From Phycisphaerales bacterium (GTDB lineage Bacteria; Planctomycetota; Phycisphaerae; Phycisphaerales; UBA1924): DNA of 64,000 bases. The first letter of the stretch is position 1, and every line of letters starts with the position of its first letter. Positions 8,371-17,651 of this stretch are shown piece by piece. Both the position numbers and the translations under genes were made by a program. The notes beneath the pieces are model-generated. The model made no database searches, was not told the DNA's origin, and saw only the letters and a program-made list of their open reading frames with translations. The stretch is from NCBI GenBank assembly GCA_017642965.1, contig JAEPOJ010000002.1, positions 1-64,000 of the forward strand. Reading direction: 5' to 3'.

Positions 8371-10382
8371 CGGGAGTGCTCCCGGGCCTCCTCGGTGTCC
8401 TCCCCTTCCAGCTGCATCTTGAGCAGCTCGGCGTACCGCCCGTCGTGCTCGAGCAGCTCGTCGTGCGTGCCGACCTCGCGCACGCGACCGTCCTCGATCA
8501 CCACGATCCGGTCCGCGTGGCGGATGGTGCTCAGGCGGTGGGCGATGACGAAGCTCGTCCGCCCGCGCATCAGCCCCGCCAGCGAGTGCTGGATCAGGCG
8601 TTCGCTCTCGGTGTCCAGCGCGCTGGTCGCCTCGTCGAGGATCAGGATGCGCGGGTCCGCGAGGATGGCCCGCGCGATCGCCAGGCGCTGCTTCTGCCCG
8701 CCCGACAGACGCACGCCGCGCTCGCCGATGCGGGTGTCATAGCCGAGGTCCAGGTCGGTGATAAACCCGTGCGCGTTGGCGGCCTTGGCCGCCGCGATGA
8801 TGTCCGCTTCGCTCGCGTTGCGCTTGGCGTAGCCGATGTTGTCGCGCACCGTGCCATCGAAGAGGAACACGTCCTGCTCCACGATGCCCAGCAACGCCCG
8901 GTACTGCTCGATGGGGATGTCCCGCAGGTCGATCCCGTCGATGGTGATCCGACCCTGCGTCGGGTCATCGAATCGCGCGATCAGGTTGCACAGCGTCGTC
9001 TTGCCCGCGCCCGAAGCCCCGACCAGCGCGATGGTCTCGCCCGACTCGATCTCAAGATCAATATCGAACAGCACCGGCTCGCCGCGCCCGTCGTCCGACT
9101 CCTCGCCCGTGTCGCTCGTGTCGCGCTTCCTGGTCTGTGTCGGGTAGGCGTAGGTCATGCCCTCGATCGCGATCCGCCCACTGATCTGCGCCGCCTCGAT
9201 ACTCGTCGTCGGCGTCGTGCCCTCGAACTCGCGCTCCTCGGCCAGCAGGTCCAGCACGCGGTCCAGGGCCGCCAGATTGTTCTGCACATTCGTCGCGCTG
9301 GCGACCAGCGCCTCCAGTGGGCCCAGCAGCGCCAGCAGATAGGCCGAGAAAGCCATCAGGTCGCCGATGGTGAGCACGCCGTCGATCACCGCGCCGCCGC
9401 CATAAATGAGCACCGCCACCGAGGCCATGGGGATGAGCATCATCCAGACCATCTCGACGCCGCGTGCCCACCACCAGGTGTACAGCTCCTGGCGCGCCAG
9501 CAGGTGCCCCTCGCTCGTGAAACGCGCGGCCTCCGCGTGCCTCCGATTAAACGCACGAACGACCCGCATCCCCGAGAACGCCTCGGCGCTCATCGCATCA
9601 ATCCCCTGGCGGCGCGTGCGGATATCGCGGTAGAGCGGGCGAATTTTGGTGATCCAGGTCTTGTGCGAGAACCAGATGACCGGGATCATGAGGATCGCCC
9701 CGACCACCAGACGCCAGTCGATGAGCAGCAGGATGAACAGCGTGCCGATGAGCTGCGAGATCGCACGCCACGGGTTGTAGATCAGTGAGAAGATCAGATC
9801 GCCCACGCCGCCCGCGTCCTCGCGCAGGATCGACGACACGCCGCCGGACTTGAGCTGATAGATGCGGTGCAGCGGCAAACGCGACGCGTGCTCAAAGACC
9901 CGGCGCCGCAGCGACACCTGCACGCGCTTGGTGATGCGGGTGCACTGCCAGCGCCCCCACATGCCGATGATGACCGAGGCGCCCGCGACCGTCACCATCG
10001 CCCCGCCGAGCATCCAGATCAGACGCATGCGATCGCTGCGTTCGGCGCTGAACTCGCCCACGAAGCCCGGCAGCCCGGTGGGGCCGGGCGAGTCGGTGAT
10101 GATGTAGTCGATCGCGATCTTGGTCGAGTAGGGGATCAGCAGCCCGAGCAGCACCGAGACACTCAGCGTGACCAGCGACATGGCCACCACGCCGCGGAAC
10201 CCGGTCAGCAGCGAGATGAACGCGCCAAAGAGCCCAACGAACGAACGCTTGGCCCGCTTGGCGCGCTTGGCCTCCGCCCGCTCGTCCACATGCTCATGCA
10301 CGCGCTCCTGAGCGGCCCGCTGCTTGCGTTGCTGGAGGTACTTGCGGAAACGGTTTCGGCTTGAAGAACGAGAAAGGCGCAC
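8367..10382 (-). CDS. ABC exporter (fused permease and ATPase)
   Basis: The 671-residue half-transporter has a basic N-terminus (residues 1-50), a six-helix ABC type-1 transmembrane domain (about 55-375), and a nucleotide-binding domain with Walker A GASGAGKTT, signature LSGGQ and Walker B ILILDEATSALD followed by an H-loop (IAHRLST). This is the MsbA/lipid-A or multidrug exporter architecture; the substrate is unknown. The start is GTG at 10382. A TACGAT box ends 5 nt before it, so the mRNA is probably leaderless, and the start sits inside the terminator hairpin of the preceding gene. It is coupled to the downstream helicase gene. Confidence 0.88.
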   Translation of the reverse strand: MRLSRSSSRNRFRKYLQQRKQRAAQERVHEHVDERAEAKRAKRAKRSFVGLFGAFISLLTGFRGVVAMSLVTLSVSVLLGLLIPYSTKIAIDYIITDSPGPTGLPGFVGEFSAERSDRMRLIWMLGGAMVTVAGASVIIGMWGRWQCTRITKRVQVSLRRRVFEHASRLPLHRIYQLKSGGVSSILREDAGGVGDLIFSLIYNPWRAISQLIGTLFILLLIDWRLVVGAILMIPVIWFSHKTWITKIRPLYRDIRTRRQGIDAMSAEAFSGMRVVRAFNRRHAEAARFTSEGHLLARQELYTWWWARGVEMVWMMLIPMASVAVLIYGGGAVIDGVLTIGDLMAFSAYLLALLGPLEALVASATNVQNNLAALDRVLDLLAEEREFEGTTPTTSIEAAQISGRIAIEGMTYAYPTQTRKRDTSDTGEESDDGRGEPVLFDIDLEIESGETIALVGASGAGKTTLCNLIARFDDPTQGRITIDGIDLRDIPIEQYRALLGIVEQDVFLFDGTVRDNIGYAKRNASEADIIAAAKAANAHGFITDLDLGYDTRIGERGVRLSGGQKQRLAIARAILADPRILILDEATSALDTESERLIQHSLAGLMRGRTSFVIAHRLSTIRHADRIVVIEDGRVREVGTHDELLEHDGRYAELLKMQLEGEDTEEAREHSR

Positions 10383-10406
10383 GGCAGATCGTATCCACCG
10401 TGCGCC
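10376..10406 (-). terminator. Hairpin between secreted-protein gene and ABC exporter
   Basis: A 9-bp perfect stem (GGCGCACGG paired with CCGTGCGCC) is followed on the minus strand by TTTCTCGTTCTT. It lies just beyond the stop of the gene at 10439 and includes both the -10 box and the GTG start of the ABC exporter gene. Confidence 0.5.
10388..10393 (-). promoter_or_regulatory. Putative leaderless -10 box of the ABC exporter
   Basis: TACGAT on the minus strand is followed by 5 nt and then the GTG start at 10382. It lies in the loop of the 10376-10406 hairpin. Confidence 0.4.
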
Positions 10407-10438
10407 CTCACTGCTTGGGGAATGTTCGGCTTATCCGC

Positions 10439-10975
10439 TTATCGGCGACGACGCGTCATAAACACGCCACCCGCACCGATCAGCGCCAGCGAGCCCGGCG
10501 AGGGGACCGCGGCCTGCGAGAAGACCACGCGGAAGACCGCGTCGTTGTGGTCCATGTCGCCACTGGGGTAGCGGATATCCTCGACCCCCACCACCACGTT
10601 CCGCGGATCGCTCGCGTCCACGCTGAACTGCGCCCAGTCCGCCGGCACGAAGGTCGCGAACGCGTCGATGTTGCCGGAGATGATCTCGTAGCGGAAATCC
10701 ACCCGCTCGCCGGCCGCGAAGAGACGCGGGATGCGGTACGTCTGCTCCGCCGTCGCGTTGTGGTTGGTCCACAGCGTCTGCGGAGCGCCCTCGAAGGCCG
10801 TGTCCACCCACTGCACCTCGCCCGTGTACCCGGCGCTGGAACCGCCCCAGACGATATCGACCTGGGCGTTCCCAAAGGGCGCGAAGATCCCCGGGTCCTG
10901 ATAAATGTCCGCCTGCGCCCCGGCCGCGACGGCGGCAACGATCGCGAATGCTGCGTGCGTGCTCATGGTCTTCAT
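10439..10975 (-). CDS. Secreted protein with PEP-CTERM-like tail
   Basis: The 178-residue protein has a Sec signal peptide (hydrophobic to about residue 20, AAGAQA cleavage region) and a beta-rich body with no recognised domain. Its C-terminus, VPSPGSLALIGAGGVFMTRR, is a short Pro-containing motif, a hydrophobic helix and an arginine cluster, matching the PEP-CTERM type of surface-sorting tail. The sequence DMDHNDAVFRVVF precedes it and resembles the linker of choice-of-anchor proteins. An AAGGTGAG Shine-Dalgarno-like site lies 5 nt before the ATG. Confidence 0.7.
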   Translation of the reverse strand: MKTMSTHAAFAIVAAVAAGAQADIYQDPGIFAPFGNAQVDIVWGGSSAGYTGEVQWVDTAFEGAPQTLWTNHNATAEQTYRIPRLFAAGERVDFRYEIISGNIDAFATFVPADWAQFSVDASDPRNVVVGVEDIRYPSGDMDHNDAVFRVVFSQAAVPSPGSLALIGAGGVFMTRRRR

Positions 10976-11199
10976 TGGATCTCACCTTTCTGTGCCGTTG
11001 ATCTGCGATGCCCTGCCCCAAGCCCGGGCTGATCCAAGAATCGAATTCAAACGCTCGCACGCCAACGGATCGCTCAACCGATCTGGGTGGGTCACCCGAA
11101 GAGCCGCGCAACCCGACCCAGCTTCACTGGCGACAAGACCCTGCGTCCGGTAAGGTATGGAACTGAGTCAGAATCGGTTGAACTGAAAGGAACGGGCCC

Positions 11200-12636
11200 A
11201 TGGGCGGGACCAAGAAGATCGCGTTGCACTGGCAGATCCTGATCGGCCTGATCCTGGGCGTTGTCGTCGGGCTCATCATCAACGCCGCGTGGGACGCGGG
11301 AACGTGGTCGTCGCTTGGAGTCGAAAACCCCGCCCTGTGGGTCGCCGGCGGCCCCGCCGAGGGTGTCAACGAGAACGCGAACTTCGTCGCCCGCACCACC
11401 CGATTCATCCGCGACGCCAACGGCTTCATCGGCGACTTGTTCCTCCGCGGGCTGCGCTTTATCGCCGTGCCCATCGTCGTCTTCTCGCTCATCGTCGGCG
11501 CTTCGAGTCTCAACGACCTCTCCAAGCTCTCGCGCATCGGCGGCAAGACCATCGGCATCTACATCGTCACCACCGCCATCGCCATCACCGTCGGGCTCGT
11601 CTTCGCCAACGTCGTCAAGCCCGGATCCACCCGCTTCATCAGCACCGAGACCCGCGATAGCTTCGTCGCCCAGTTCGGCGCGGACGCCGACGCCAAGGTT
11701 CTCGCGGCCCAGAAACCCGACGTCTGGGACACCGTCCTCAACATCGTGCCCAAGAACCCCTTCGAAGCGATCGCCGCGGGCAACATGCTCCAGGTCGTGT
11801 TCGCCTCGCTGCTGGTCGGCATCGCGCTCACCATGATCAAGCGTGAGAAGGCCAGGCCGGTCATCGCCTTCTTCGACGCCATGACCGATGTGGTCATCAA
11901 GGTGGTCGAGATCGTCCTCATCATCGCGCCCTACGCCGTCTTCGCCCTGATCGTCGAGCAGATCGCCGAACTCGGGCTCGATATCCTCGGCTCGCTCGCC
12001 GTCTACTCGATCACCGTGGTCGCCGGTCTCGCCACGATGATGTTCGTCGTCTACCCCATCGGGTTTAAGCTACTCGGCGGCGTGGGCTACGGGCGTTTCT
12101 TTGCCGCGATGTCGCCCGCGCAGCTCCTCGCGTTCTCCTCCGCAAGCTCCAGCGCCACGCTCCCGGTCACGATGGAGTGCGCCGAGCAGCGCCTCGGGGT
12201 CAAGGAAGAGGTCAGCTCGTTCGTGCTGCCCATCGGCGCCACCATCAACATGGACGGCACCGCCCTCTACCAGGGCGTCGCGGCCGTCTTCATCGCCCAG
12301 CTCTACGCCATGGACCTGACGATCGCCGACCAGCTCACCATCGTGCTCACCGCGACGCTCGCCTCCATCGGCACCGCCGGCGTGCCAGGCGTGGGCATGA
12401 TCATGCTCGTCATCGTCCTCCAGAGCGTCGGCATCCCGCTCGAGGGCATCGCCGTCATCCTCGGCGTGGACCGAATCCTGGATATGTGCCGCACAAGCTG
12501 CAACGTGACGGGCGACGCGATGGTCTGCTCGGTCGTGGCCAACTCGGAAGGCGCGTTGCTCTCCGAATCCGAGGTGGCTGCCCGCGCCGATCACCCGCTC
12601 GATGAGGACCCGGTCGACGAAGGCCGCCTGGACTGA
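11200..12636 (+). CDS. Dicarboxylate/amino acid:cation symporter (DAACS)
   Basis: The 478-residue membrane protein belongs to the GltP/DctA/EAAT family. Visible hallmarks are the serine-rich hairpin SSASSSATLPVTM (HP1), the NMDGTALYQG motif of transmembrane segment 7, and the later GVPGVGMIMLVIVLQ and DMCRTSCNVTGDA region where the Asp and Asn contact the substrate and sodium. A loop insertion after the first segment (residues ~30-70) is somewhat longer than usual. It would import C4-dicarboxylates or acidic amino acids with Na+ or H+. The ATG is preceded by AAAGGAA. It stands alone, upstream of argS. Confidence 0.9.
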   Translation: MGGTKKIALHWQILIGLILGVVVGLIINAAWDAGTWSSLGVENPALWVAGGPAEGVNENANFVARTTRFIRDANGFIGDLFLRGLRFIAVPIVVFSLIVGASSLNDLSKLSRIGGKTIGIYIVTTAIAITVGLVFANVVKPGSTRFISTETRDSFVAQFGADADAKVLAAQKPDVWDTVLNIVPKNPFEAIAAGNMLQVVFASLLVGIALTMIKREKARPVIAFFDAMTDVVIKVVEIVLIIAPYAVFALIVEQIAELGLDILGSLAVYSITVVAGLATMMFVVYPIGFKLLGGVGYGRFFAAMSPAQLLAFSSASSSATLPVTMECAEQRLGVKEEVSSFVLPIGATINMDGTALYQGVAAVFIAQLYAMDLTIADQLTIVLTATLASIGTAGVPGVGMIMLVIVLQSVGIPLEGIAVILGVDRILDMCRTSCNVTGDAMVCSVVANSEGALLSESEVAARADHPLDEDPVDEGRLD

Positions 12637-12768
12637 CAATGAAGGGTGGCCCGATGGAGACGGAGTCTCTTTCGGGTATCCAATCCACCCCGATCACGAA
12701 GCAGGCGTCGCCCGCATCGGGCCACCCAGTCACTGATCATCTGGGAGCCCATCCGCCACGGGCGCACC

Positions 12769-12774
12769 TACACT
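12769..12774 (+). promoter_or_regulatory. Putative leaderless -10 box of argS
   Basis: TACACT ends 6 nt before the argS ATG at 12781, predicting a transcript that starts at the A of the start codon. No good -35 is seen. Confidence 0.5.
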
Positions 12775-12780
12775 ACCCCG

Positions 12781-14655
12781 ATGAACACGCAAACCCCAGA
12801 ATCCGCCGGCATTGTCGATCCTTCCGCTGTCCTCGATGAGCGCTTCAAGGACGCGATCTCGTCCGTGCTCCCGGACCTGCCCCGCGAGCAGATCCAGACG
12901 CACATCACGCCGTCGAGACAGCCCAAGTTCGGGGATTTTCAGTCCAACTGCGCCATGCCGCTCGCCAAGCGCTTCCAGATGCAGCCGCGCGAGCTGGCGG
13001 CGAAGATCGCATCCGCGATCGATGTGAGCGGCATCGCCGAGCCCATCGACGAGTCCAGCATCGCTGGCCCTGGCTTCATCAACATCACGCTCCTGCCGAG
13101 CGCGATCAGCGACGCGCTGGGCACGCTCGATACGCCCGAGCTGGGGATCATCGCCCCGGACGCGCCCCCCACCGTTGTCGTCGACCTCTGCGGCGTCAAC
13201 CTTGCCAAGCAGATGCACGTCGGGCACCTGCGCTCCACCGTCATCGGCGACGCGATCGCACGACTCTACGAGCGGCTCGGCTACAAGGTGGTCCGCCAGA
13301 GCCACGTGGGCGACTGGGGCCTGCCCATCGCCATGGTCGTGCAGAAGCTCATCGAGATGGAGGCCGACGGGCTCGACCTGAACCTCGTCACGCTCTCCCA
13401 GCTCAACGGGATGTACAAGAAGGCCCAGGCCCAGTGCAAGCCCGAGACCCGGGCCGTGCAGATCCTGGAAAAGGTCGGCGGCCACCCGAAGGCGATGGCC
13501 GAGCTGGAGCTTCGCATCGAGAACGCCAGCGAGCACCTTGAGCGGGCCAAGGCACGCCTGGTCGCCTTGCAATCGGGCGATGAAGAGTCTGTCCGCGTGT
13601 GGCAGCGGATCTACGACATCACCATGGGCGCGTGCCTGCACACCTGCCAGCGTCTCCACGCCAACGTCACCGACGAGCACAGCGCGGGCGAATCGACCTA
13701 CCGCGACGAGCTTGGCTCGGTGGTGCAGGACCTCATCGACCGCAACATCGCCGAGGAGGACGACGGGGCCCTCATCGTCAAGTGCGACGGGATCAAAGAG
13801 CCCACGATCATCCGCAAGCGCGACGGCGGCTACCTCTACGCCACCACCGACATGGCCGCCATCCGTCGGCGCGTGCAGAAGCTTGGCGGCGACATCCTCG
13901 TCTACTGCGTCGACTCACGCCAGTCGCTGCACTTCAAGCAGGTCTTCGCCGCCGCCCACAAGGCCGGGTACACCGCGACAAGCGACGGGCACAGCGCGAA
14001 CCTCGTCCACGCGATGTTCGGCAGCGTCATGGGTGAGGACGGCAAGCCGCTCAAGTCCCGCTCCGGCGAGAACCTCAACCTCTCCGACCTGCTCGACGAG
14101 GCCGTGAGCCGCGCAGCGGCCACCCTCAGCGAGCGGAACCCGGATATCGGCGGCGACGAACGCCACCAGATCGCCGAGTCCATTGCGATGGCCGCCGTGA
14201 AGTACGCCGACCTCTCCATCGAGCGGATCAAGGACTACGTGTTCAGCTTCGACCGCATGCTCGCGTTCGAGGGGGACACCGGCCCATATCTCCTCTATGC
14301 GCTCGTCCGCATCAGGAGCATCTTCCGCAAGGCCGAGGAGTCCGGGATCGACACGAGCGGGATCGAATCTGCCCCGTTCGATCTCCGTGACCCCGCGGAG
14401 AAGGCCCTGGCGCTCAAGCTGCTCCGCTACCCGGGCACCGTGGAGGGCGCCGGGCTCAACCACGAGCCCAACCGCCTGTGCGCGTTCGCCTATGAGCTCG
14501 CCTCGAGCTTCAGCTCGTTCTTTGATCAGTGCCCCGTGCTCAAGAACGACGACGATGCGCTGCGCCGCTCACGCCTGCGCCTGTGCCAGCTGACCGGACG
14601 CGTGCTCGAGGACGCCCTGCACACGCTGGGTATCCCCACCGTCGAGCGGATGTGA
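12781..14655 (+). CDS. argS: Arginyl-tRNA synthetase
   Basis: The 624-residue class I synthetase charges tRNA-Arg. It has an N-terminal Add1-like domain (FGDFQSNCAMPLAKRF near residue 45), the HIGH-type motif in NLAKQMHVGHLRST, the block GDWGLPI, and a C-terminal DALR anticodon-binding domain ending in HTLGIPTVERM. In the KMSKS region the sequence is MGEDGKPLKSRSGE, the usual ArgRS variant. The open frame extends 135 nt upstream, but 12781 is the first ATG that fits the family N-terminus and it has a correctly spaced leaderless -10 box. A terminator follows. Confidence 0.95.
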   Translation: MNTQTPESAGIVDPSAVLDERFKDAISSVLPDLPREQIQTHITPSRQPKFGDFQSNCAMPLAKRFQMQPRELAAKIASAIDVSGIAEPIDESSIAGPGFINITLLPSAISDALGTLDTPELGIIAPDAPPTVVVDLCGVNLAKQMHVGHLRSTVIGDAIARLYERLGYKVVRQSHVGDWGLPIAMVVQKLIEMEADGLDLNLVTLSQLNGMYKKAQAQCKPETRAVQILEKVGGHPKAMAELELRIENASEHLERAKARLVALQSGDEESVRVWQRIYDITMGACLHTCQRLHANVTDEHSAGESTYRDELGSVVQDLIDRNIAEEDDGALIVKCDGIKEPTIIRKRDGGYLYATTDMAAIRRRVQKLGGDILVYCVDSRQSLHFKQVFAAAHKAGYTATSDGHSANLVHAMFGSVMGEDGKPLKSRSGENLNLSDLLDEAVSRAAATLSERNPDIGGDERHQIAESIAMAAVKYADLSIERIKDYVFSFDRMLAFEGDTGPYLLYALVRIRSIFRKAEESGIDTSGIESAPFDLRDPAEKALALKLLRYPGTVEGAGLNHEPNRLCAFAYELASSFSSFFDQCPVLKNDDDALRRSRLRLCQLTGRVLEDALHTLGIPTVERM

Positions 14656-14677
14656 CCCCACTAGTCAGCAGCCCACA

Positions 14678-14703
14678 AGCCCCGCCACGCGGGGCTTCTT
14701 TGT
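14678..14703 (+). terminator. argS terminator
   Basis: An 8-bp perfect stem (AGCCCCGC paired with GCGGGGCT) with a 3-nt loop is followed by a T-rich tail (TCTTTG), 22 nt past the argS stop. Confidence 0.7.
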
Positions 14704-14707
14704 GCGC

Positions 14708-14740
14708 AAAAAAGAAGCGGCGATGGTTTCCCATCGCCGC
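14708..14740 (-). terminator. Terminator of the first porin gene
   Basis: On the minus strand a 10-bp stem (GCGGCGATGG paired with CCATCGCCGC, 4-nt loop) is followed by TTCTTTTTT. It faces the argS terminator across 4 nt, insulating the two convergent genes. Confidence 0.75.
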
Positions 14741-14800
14741 CCGCAGAGTCATCCGGAGTGAAGATTCTGCAATTGGAGTCTGTGACTCAACAGCGCAGAA

Positions 14801-16000
14801 TCAGAAGAGGAACTGCATCTGTGCGGTCAGTGCCAGCTGCCCGTCTTCGGAGTCGGCGAGCAGGTTGTGCCCGTCGCTGGTGTTCACGATGCTGGTGGTC
14901 GTCTCGTCGAGGTACCAGGCGACGTCAAGGGTGAACTTGGCGGCGTGGCTCTCGGGGACGAAGTAGTGGTTCCAACCGACGGTGATGGAGTTGAAGTCCT
15001 CGTCAGCCGGGGCGTTGTTGTCATCGGGGTAGATGGAGTCCCAGCGGGCGAAGAGCTCGTCCTGATCGGTCACGAAGAAGCCGCCCTGCGCAACGAAACC
15101 GAAGTCATCGGTGTCCGAGCCGGTCGCGGGGTCCATGTTCTGCCAGATACCGGCGACGAAGAAGTTCCAGCCGTCAGCGACGTGCGAGTAGTCGATGGTA
15201 CCGGTGGTCATCTCGGCCGAGCCAGCGGGGTTCGACGGGTTGGTGTCGCCCATGCTCTGGTGAGCGATCGCCGCACCGAGCATGCCGCCGGCGTTGCTGC
15301 CGCGCCACGAGGTGAACTGCTTGAACTGGCTCCACTCGGCGTCGCCGAAGAGCATCTCGAAGCGAGCGTGGAACGCGTAGTCGCCCTCAGCGGAGGAAGT
15401 GAACGCGGTGTTGTCGGTGTTGAAGCCGTCGGTGAAACCGATGGCACCACGCCACGCGTCGCCGCCGAAGTGGGCCTCGATACCCTGGCTGCGGTCCATG
15501 TTGAAGGTCTCGTTCACGGCCGAGCGATCGGTCGCGAGCTGACGCTTGGACGAGACGTTCTCTTCGCGGATGAGCTGGGTCTTGAACTGACCAACGCGGA
15601 GCTTGACGTCCTCGTTGATGGACCAGTCGGCGTACGCGTCCTCGAGGGCCGCGGCACCGCTGCTGCGGCTGAACGCCATGCTCAGGTAGCCCTTCATGTT
15701 GTCGGTGATGTCGCCCGAGACAGCGACCTTCGCACGACGGATCGAGAAGCCGATGGTGGTGTCGTCATCGGGGTTCGCGAGGGTGGTGCTGGCGTCGTCA
15801 CGCAGGTTGACCTGGTAGCGTGCCTGAACCTGGGCCGAGACCTTGATGTTCGCAACGTTGCTGCTGCTCAGGAGCGAGTCGTACTGCGAAGCGTCGTTGG
15901 TGAGCTCGTAGGAGCGTGCGAGCGAGAGATCCGAACCCGCCTGAGCGAGGCCGGCCGAAGCGGCGACTGCGGCCGCCAGTGCTGTGAGCTTGGTGTTCAT
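14801..16000 (-). CDS. Porin, OprO/OprP-like (porin 1)
   Basis: The 399-residue outer-membrane beta-barrel protein has a signal peptide (cleavage near GLAQA|GSD) and alternating aromatic/polar strands. Family marks shared with the next three genes are a FSIRRAKVAVSG-type strand (residues ~86-97), a QGIEAHFGG strand, the SWRGSNAGG turn, and the C-terminal block YFVPESHAAKFTLD. It ends in MQFLF; a terminal Phe is the usual BAM signal. The resemblance is to the phosphate-selective porin O/P family, but actual selectivity cannot be inferred. It has its own terminators on both sides, so each porin is probably a separate transcript. Confidence 0.82.
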   Translation of the reverse strand: MNTKLTALAAAVAASAGLAQAGSDLSLARSYELTNDASQYDSLLSSSNVANIKVSAQVQARYQVNLRDDASTTLANPDDDTTIGFSIRRAKVAVSGDITDNMKGYLSMAFSRSSGAAALEDAYADWSINEDVKLRVGQFKTQLIREENVSSKRQLATDRSAVNETFNMDRSQGIEAHFGGDAWRGAIGFTDGFNTDNTAFTSSAEGDYAFHARFEMLFGDAEWSQFKQFTSWRGSNAGGMLGAAIAHQSMGDTNPSNPAGSAEMTTGTIDYSHVADGWNFFVAGIWQNMDPATGSDTDDFGFVAQGGFFVTDQDELFARWDSIYPDDNNAPADEDFNSITVGWNHYFVPESHAAKFTLDVAWYLDETTTSIVNTSDGHNLLADSEDGQLALTAQMQFLF

Positions 16001-16067
16001 GTCTTTCAGTTCCCTTGATCAAAGGAGTGAATGCCCGGAATCCACTCGATCCCGGTACATATGGTGC

Positions 16068-16073
16068 ATACTA
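16068..16073 (-). promoter_or_regulatory. Putative -10 box of porin 1
   Basis: TAGTAT lies 67 nt upstream of the porin 1 ATG. Further upstream (16111-16128) two TGT-type heptamers 11 bp apart (CTGTTAA and GTGTGAA on the minus strand) loosely resemble a Pho box, but they are 38 bp from this -10, further than usual. Confidence 0.3.
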
Positions 16074-16194
16074 GCCTTTTCGGTTCAAACCTCACCTGTG
16101 CGCAAGTTGGTTCACACAAACTTAACAGTTTGGCGGCTTCTCCCTAACACTTCCTTGCGCCGGTAGAAACCCTCAGCGCACTCGATGAGCTCGC

Positions 16195-16231
16195 AAAAAT
16201 GAACACCCGCCAACCATGCGGTTGGCGGGTG
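16195..16231 (-). terminator. Terminator of porin 2
   Basis: A perfect 12-bp stem (CACCCGCCAACC paired with GGTTGGCGGGTG, 4-nt loop) is followed on the minus strand by TTCATTTTT. It lies 55 nt beyond the porin 2 stop. Confidence 0.75.
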
Positions 16232-16286
16232 CGATTCACAACTGAGGTTGTGTGGGTGCCGATCCCGAGGGATCAGGCAATCCAGA

Positions 16287-17540
16287 TTAGAACATCCACT
16301 GCATGATCGCGGAGACCATGAACTGGCCGTCCTCACCCGCAGCGTCGGTCAGGAAGCCGGACGAACCGGGGCTGCCGATCGGGGTGACGCCGGTGTCGCC
16401 AGCGGTGTTGGTGATGTCCGCGGTCTCGTCGAGCGAGACACCGACCTCGAGGGTCAGCTTGGCCGCGTGGCTCTCGGGCACGAAGTAGTAGTTCGCACCG
16501 AGCGAGACGAAGTTGAAGGTGTCCTCACCCGAGGTCTGGCCAGCACCCGCGTCGTCGTCGAGGAGCAGGCAGTCCCAGCGTGCGAAGCCTTCCCACTGGT
16601 CGCTGAAGAAGACCGAACCAGCGACTTCGAAGCCGTAGTTCGAGTGATCGGTACCGGTGTCGGGATCGACGTCGGTGCCGTAGAACGCTGCCCAGACAGC
16701 CCAGCCGTCGCCTTCGTATGCACCGTCGAGGGTGAACCAGAGGACGTCGGCCTCAGCGGTGGTTGCCGAGGGGTTGGTCTCGCCGTAGGTGGCGTAGATC
16801 GCACCAGCACCGAGACGCCAGCCGGCGTCCGAGCCGCGCCACGAGCCCTGATCCGCGAAGCGATCCTTGTTGGAATCGCTGTAGAGGTCAAAGCGTGCGT
16901 TGAACGCGAAGTCAGCTTCGCTGGAGCTGTTGAATGCGGTCGACCAGGTGCCGGGGCCGTCGTTGAAACCAACGCTGAAGTCCCAGGTGTCGCCACCCCA
17001 GGTTGCCTGGATACCCTGCGTCCACGACGGGGTGCCGAGGAACTCGTGGGTGACCGAGCGGTAGGCGTTCACGGTGTGGAAGGTCGAGGTCGAAGCTTCC
17101 GAGGAGAACGCGGGGATGAACTGACCGATGCGGAGGTCGAAGCTGTCGTTGACGTTCCAGTCAGCGTACGCGTCTTCGAGGTTCACGCCGGCGGCGCCAG
17201 AAACGCCGTCATCGGGACCGAAGTCGAAGCTCAGGCGGCCGCGCATGTTGTCGGTGATGTCACCTTCAACTGCGACGGTTGCTTCCGAGAACTGGAAGCC
17301 GAGGGTGACGTCGTCGTCACCGAGTGCGGCGCCGTCGCGGCTGTTGTAGCTGTAACCGAACTGGACGCCGACGGAAACTTCAACGTTCCCGAGGTTGCCC
17401 TGGTTCAGGACCGAGCGGGCACCCGCGTCGGCCTTGAGCTCGGATGCGTAGCTGCGGTCGAGCTCGAGCGAGCCTGCGCTTGCAGCGGTGGTCGCCGCGG
17501 CGATGAGTGCGGCAGCAGTGATTTGAGCGCTGTTATTCAT
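16287..17540 (-). CDS. Porin, OprO/OprP-like (porin 2)
   Basis: The 417-residue paralogue of porins 1, 3 and 4 has the signal peptide MNNSAQITAAALIAAATTA plus a short ASA|GS cleavage region, the mature N-terminus LELDRSYASELKAD, a GFQFSEATVAVEGD strand, the SWRGSDAGWRLG turn, the NYYFVPESHAAKLTLE block and a terminal WMF. The open frame extends to 17651, but the ATG at 17540 gives a proper signal peptide and has GGAG 9 nt upstream. The extension also overlaps the 11-bp repeat array, which supports the shorter gene. Substrate is unknown; phosphate or another anion is possible from family and context. Confidence 0.82.
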   Translation of the reverse strand: MNNSAQITAAALIAAATTAASAGSLELDRSYASELKADAGARSVLNQGNLGNVEVSVGVQFGYSYNSRDGAALGDDDVTLGFQFSEATVAVEGDITDNMRGRLSFDFGPDDGVSGAAGVNLEDAYADWNVNDSFDLRIGQFIPAFSSEASTSTFHTVNAYRSVTHEFLGTPSWTQGIQATWGGDTWDFSVGFNDGPGTWSTAFNSSSEADFAFNARFDLYSDSNKDRFADQGSWRGSDAGWRLGAGAIYATYGETNPSATTAEADVLWFTLDGAYEGDGWAVWAAFYGTDVDPDTGTDHSNYGFEVAGSVFFSDQWEGFARWDCLLLDDDAGAGQTSGEDTFNFVSLGANYYFVPESHAAKLTLEVGVSLDETADITNTAGDTGVTPIGSPGSSGFLTDAAGEDGQFMVSAIMQWMF

Positions 17541-17651
17541 GGTGTCAATCTCCGGATGACTTCCAACTCTTGATTGGCCGGGGTTCCTTTGATTACCCAC
17601 GACCGTTCGTGACGTGTTCCGCTCTGGGGTCTCCAACTCCCGAGAGCACAT

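Noticed and set aside
7246-8742. A 498-codon open frame antisense to the helicase gene
   Set aside because: It is a shadow of the helicase and ABC exporter coding strand, with biased composition and no domain.
17541-17651. N-terminal extension of porin 2
   Set aside because: ATG 17540 gives a proper signal peptide with GGAG upstream; the extension has no signal-like sequence.
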